DNA from: Bdellovibrionales bacterium GWA2_49_15
GTDB taxonomy: Bacteria > Bdellovibrionota > Bacteriovoracia > Bacteriovoracales > Bacteriovoracaceae
Assembly (NCBI GenBank): GCA_001769855.1
Contig: MEPP01000004.1
Span: 49,425-113,424 of the forward strand
Length of the DNA: 64,000 bases
Direction: 5' to 3'
Below the pieces are notes generated by a model, which was not told the DNA's origin, searched no databases, and was given only the letters and a program-made list of their open reading frames with translations. The first letter of the stretch is position 1, and every line of letters starts with the position of its first letter. This document shows, piece after piece, positions 61,719 to 64,000 of this stretch. The position numbers and the translations under genes are program-made.

Positions 61719-62621
61719 ATGGAGCAAGTTGAGACAATGCAAGCTGTTGCAATACCCGTAGAAAAACACAAATCCAAATCTCTTTGGCAGCATGCCTTTG
61801 AATCATTGATGCGCGATCGATACGCCGTAGTTTCCATGTCTGTCATTGCGATTTATGCCTTCATCGCCTTGCTGACGGCCTTTGGATTTATTGCTGCAGA
61901 TTGGGCCAAAGAGGTCGGTCCCTCTTATGCCGCACCCTCTTGGGATTACATTTTCGGCACAGATATTTTTGGCCGAAGCGTACTGGCCAAGACTTTGAAA
62001 GGGGCCGAGGTGGCAATTTCGGTGGGCCTGGTCACCGCCATTATCGCCGTCATTATTGGGGTTTTTCTCGGGGCCATTGCGGGGTATTTCGGCGGTAAGA
62101 TTGATGAGTGTATTGTGTGGTTTTATACCACCTTCAGTTCCATTCCCTACATTATGCTTTTAGTCGCCATCTCTTTTATTTTAGGAAAGGGTTTGATCGC
62201 GGTGTATCTGGCTTTAGGTTTTACGAGTTGGGAAAATTTATGTCGAATCATTCGTGCCGAAGTCATGCGCCACAAGGATCGTGAATACGTTCAGGCCGCC
62301 AAAGCGCTTGGTGGTGGGGATATGCGACGATTGTTTAAGCATATCATCCCCAATGTCCTCCATCTTGTGATCATTAATTTCTCGCTGACGTTCCAAACCG
62401 CTATTAAGTCAGAGGTTATTCTCTCGTATCTGGGCCTTGGCGTTCAAGGCCGACCTTCCTGGGGAACCATGATTGATGATGCCAAATTAGAGTTGGCCCG
62501 CGGGGTTTGGTGGCAGTTGGCTGCGGCCACCGCTGCGATGTTTGTTGTTGTATTGGCCTTTAACATTTTAGGGGATGCTCTGCGCGATGCGCTTGATCCC
62601 AAACTGAAAGGTAAGTCATGA
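61719..62621 (+). CDS. Peptide ABC transporter permease (OppC/DppC type)
   Basis: 300 residues from ATG 61719, with GAGG six bases upstream. A GTG at 61707 overlapping the previous stop is an alternative. An N-terminal helix is followed by [14 protein letters not shown] sequence ([20 protein letters not shown]), the family mark of OppC, and the EAA loop reads [20 protein letters not shown]. It ends PKLKGKS. Its stop overlaps the next start (ATGA). Confidence 0.93.
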   Translation: MEQVETMQAVAIPVEKHKSKSLWQHAFESLMRDRYAVVSMSVIAIYAFIALLTAFGFIAADWAKEVGPSYAAPSWDYIFGTDIFGRSVLAKTLKGAEVAISVGLVTAIIAVIIGVFLGAIAGYFGGKIDECIVWFYTTFSSIPYIMLLVAISFILGKGLIAVYLALGFTSWENLCRIIRAEVMRHKDREYVQAAKALGGGDMRRLFKHIIPNVLHLVIINFSLTFQTAIKSEVILSYLGLGVQGRPSWGTMIDDAKLELARGVWWQLAAATAAMFVVVLAFNILGDALRDALDPKLKGKS

Positions 62622-63613
62622 GTGAAAAGTTATTAGAAGTAAAAGATCTTGTTGTTCAATTTCGCACTGATCGCGGCAAAGTCACCGCCGTGAATGGTGT
62701 CAATTTTGAACTGTATAAGGGGCAGACTCTCGGGATTGTTGGAGAGTCCGGCTCGGGTAAATCGGTGACAGCGCTTTCGGTTATGCGCTTGATTCCCAAT
62801 CCCCCCGGCATCATTGCCAAAGGGGAGATTTTATTTCGCGGGCAGAATCTTTTGAATTTGCCCCTGGATGAGATGAGAAAAATTCGTGGCAATAAAATTG
62901 CCATGATTTTCCAAGAGCCCATGACTTCTTTGAACCCGGTCTTCACCGTCGGCAATCAAATTGAAGAAGTTTTTGCTCTTCACCAGAAGGAATTTTCCAA
63001 GGCCGAGCGGCGCAATCAAGGCATTGAGCTGCTCAAGATGGTCGGGATTCCCTCGCCCGAAAGACGTTTTTTAGAATATCCCCATCAGATGTCAGGGGGG
63101 ATGCGCCAGCGCGTGATGATCGCCATGTCTCTTGCCTGCCGTCCCGATATCTTAATTGCCGATGAGCCATCGACCGCTTTGGATGTAACCATTCAGGCGC
63201 AGATTTTGGAGCTGATGAAAAAACTGCAAAGTGAGTTGGGCATGGCCATTATCATGATCACCCACGATCTCGGCGTCGTTGCCGAAACCTGTGACAATGT
63301 GGCCGTCATGTATTGCGGACAAATGGTGGAGAAGGCCGATATCAAAACAGTTTTCAGTCGTCCTCGCCATCCCTATACCAAGGGACTGCTGGAGTCGATT
63401 CCCTCCTATGATTCCACCAAAAATAGAGAGAAGGGACGCTTACCCACGATCGAGGGGATGGTGCCTAGTTTATTAGAATTACCCACCGGTTGCAGCTTTC
63501 AGGATCGATGTAATTTTGTCACTGAGGACTGTCGGGGAAGGAAGGGGACGCCGCAACTGGAGAGTTTGTTACAGGGCCACGAGGTGAGTTGTTTTAATCC
63601 CATCGTTGTTTAG
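62618..63613 (+). CDS. Peptide ABC transporter ATPase (OppD/DppD type)
   Basis: 331 residues. Walker A is [11 protein letters not shown]-loop [12 protein letters not shown], signature MSGGMRQRV, Walker [14 protein letters not shown] and switch His in THDLGVVAE. The C-terminal oligopeptide-transporter extension has four cysteines ([22 protein letters not shown]), the family Fe-S-like motif. Overlaps OppC by ATGA. Confidence 0.95.
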   Translation: MSEKLLEVKDLVVQFRTDRGKVTAVNGVNFELYKGQTLGIVGESGSGKSVTALSVMRLIPNPPGIIAKGEILFRGQNLLNLPLDEMRKIRGNKIAMIFQEPMTSLNPVFTVGNQIEEVFALHQKEFSKAERRNQGIELLKMVGIPSPERRFLEYPHQMSGGMRQRVMIAMSLACRPDILIADEPSTALDVTIQAQILELMKKLQSELGMAIIMITHDLGVVAETCDNVAVMYCGQMVEKADIKTVFSRPRHPYTKGLLESIPSYDSTKNREKGRLPTIEGMVPSLLELPTGCSFQDRCNFVTEDCRGRKGTPQLESLLQGHEVSCFNPIVV

Positions 63614-63656
63614 TGAATTGTAAATTTGTACAGCGTGTATATAAAGGTAAATGACC

Positions 63657-64000
63657 ATGACAGATCAAGTAGTACAATACGTCTCAAAAAAATTAGATAA
63701 CCGACCGATCTTGGAAGTTCGAAATCTGATTAAAAGCTTTCCCATCAGAGGGGGAATTTTAGGACGTGAAGTCGGGGCGGTTAAGGCCGTTTCGGACGTA
63801 TCCTTCAGCATTAATCGTGGCGAGACCCTCGGGCTCGTCGGTGAATCTGGCTGCGGCAAAACCACCTTGGGACGAAGTCTTCTCCGTTTGATTGAACCCA
63901 CTTCCGGTGACGTCGTTTTTGACGGAATCGATGTGACTAAGCTCAATTCGGTCGACATGCGTGAAATTCGTCGGCGCATGCAAATTATCTTTCAAGACCC
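63657..64000 (+). CDS. Peptide ABC transporter ATPase (OppF/DppF type), 3' end cut by window
   Basis: About 114 residues visible; the gene runs off the right edge. ATG 63657 has AAAGG nine bases upstream; an in-frame ATG at 63651 is only three bases from it. Visible parts: [31 protein letters not shown], Walker [13 protein letters not shown], and the Q-loop start IIFQDP. The order after OppD and the longer N-terminus suit OppF, the second ATPase of the importer. Confidence 0.9.
   Translation, partial: MTDQVVQYVSKKLDNRPILEVRNLIKSFPIRGGILGREVGAVKAVSDVSFSINRGETLGLVGESGCGKTTLGRSLLRLIEPTSGDVVFDGIDVTKLNSVDMREIRRRMQIIFQD

Noticed and set aside
1..64000. CRISPR arrays, insertion sequences, prophage or integrated elements
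   Set aside because: No repeated spacer pattern, transposase, integrase or phage structural gene was found by reading both strands. Only the small repeat at 225-386 stands out.

Overview
The window reads as ordinary, densely packed chromosome of a Gram-negative bacterium with moderate GC content. Outer-membrane-type beta-barrel proteins ending in aromatic residues, lipoprotein signal peptides, an LolB-like protein and many secreted proteins unique to the lineage all fit a diderm. The mix of PrkA kinase, LemA plus M48 protease, paired ArsA/GET3-type ATPases, a free-standing PhaR-type regulator, a nucleotide-transporter-like membrane protein and glycosyltransferases of the DPM/GT22/Agl23 types is most reminiscent of the Bdellovibrionota (Bdellovibrio/Bacteriovorax side). 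This placement is inference from gene content. No rRNA, CRISPR array, insertion sequence or prophage was seen.

Layout. 1-0.65 kb: end of an unidentified gene, then a minus-strand tRNA-His with promoter and terminator, followed by a repeat zone holding degenerate tRNA-His pieces and a run of hairpins. 0.7-11.5 kb: beta-barrel protein, HAD phosphatase, PrkA-RluA operon, a coupled pair of secreted proteins (one FGE-like), then a minus-strand operon rhodanese - NadA - cysteine desulfurase - degenerate 5'-nucleotidase. 11.7-15.8 kb: ParA, ParB, LemA and an M48 protease with a long C-terminal extension. 15.8-23.3 kb: secreted protein, glutamate dehydrogenase, a lone ComM-type N-terminal domain, phosphofructokinase and phosphoglycerate mutase, and a GT22-like membrane glycosyltransferase.

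23.4-34.8 kb: lipoprotein, acyl-CoA dehydrogenase, a possible PD-(D/E)XK protein, an rRNA methyltransferase, S-adenosylhomocysteinase, an RpiB fused to a membrane domain, a DPM-type glycosyltransferase, a DCC oxidoreductase, a large secreted protein, and a DtxR-family regulator coupled to a secreted protein. 34.8-43.4 kb: a minus-strand glycolipid-type operon (GT2, UGM-like flavoprotein, Agl23-like membrane protein), a nucleotide-transporter-like protein, an M3 oligopeptidase and a secreted M28 aminopeptidase. 43.5-50.2 kb: a SUV3-type helicase, a single-pass protein, an HD-GYP phosphodiesterase facing a degenerate SpoIIE phosphatase, and a secreted protein. 50.2-55.8 kb: cystathionine synthase/lyase operon, two ArsA-type ATPases overlapping a beta-barrel gene, and a PhaR-like regulator. 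56.3-64 kb: TPR lipoprotein, LolB-like lipoprotein and a complete-looking Opp/Dpp peptide importer operon running off the end.

Functional links: sulfur and one-carbon metabolism (AhcY, CBS, cystathionine lyase, NifS-type desulfurase, rhodanese, NadA), peptide scavenging (M3, M28, Opp/Dpp), and cell-surface glycosylation. The chromosome is very compact: six of eight convergent gene pairs overlap at their 3' ends. The most unusual items are the RpiB-membrane fusion, the SUV3-like helicase, the lone ComM N-domain, the pseudo-phosphatase next to HD-GYP, and the tRNA-His-derived debris.
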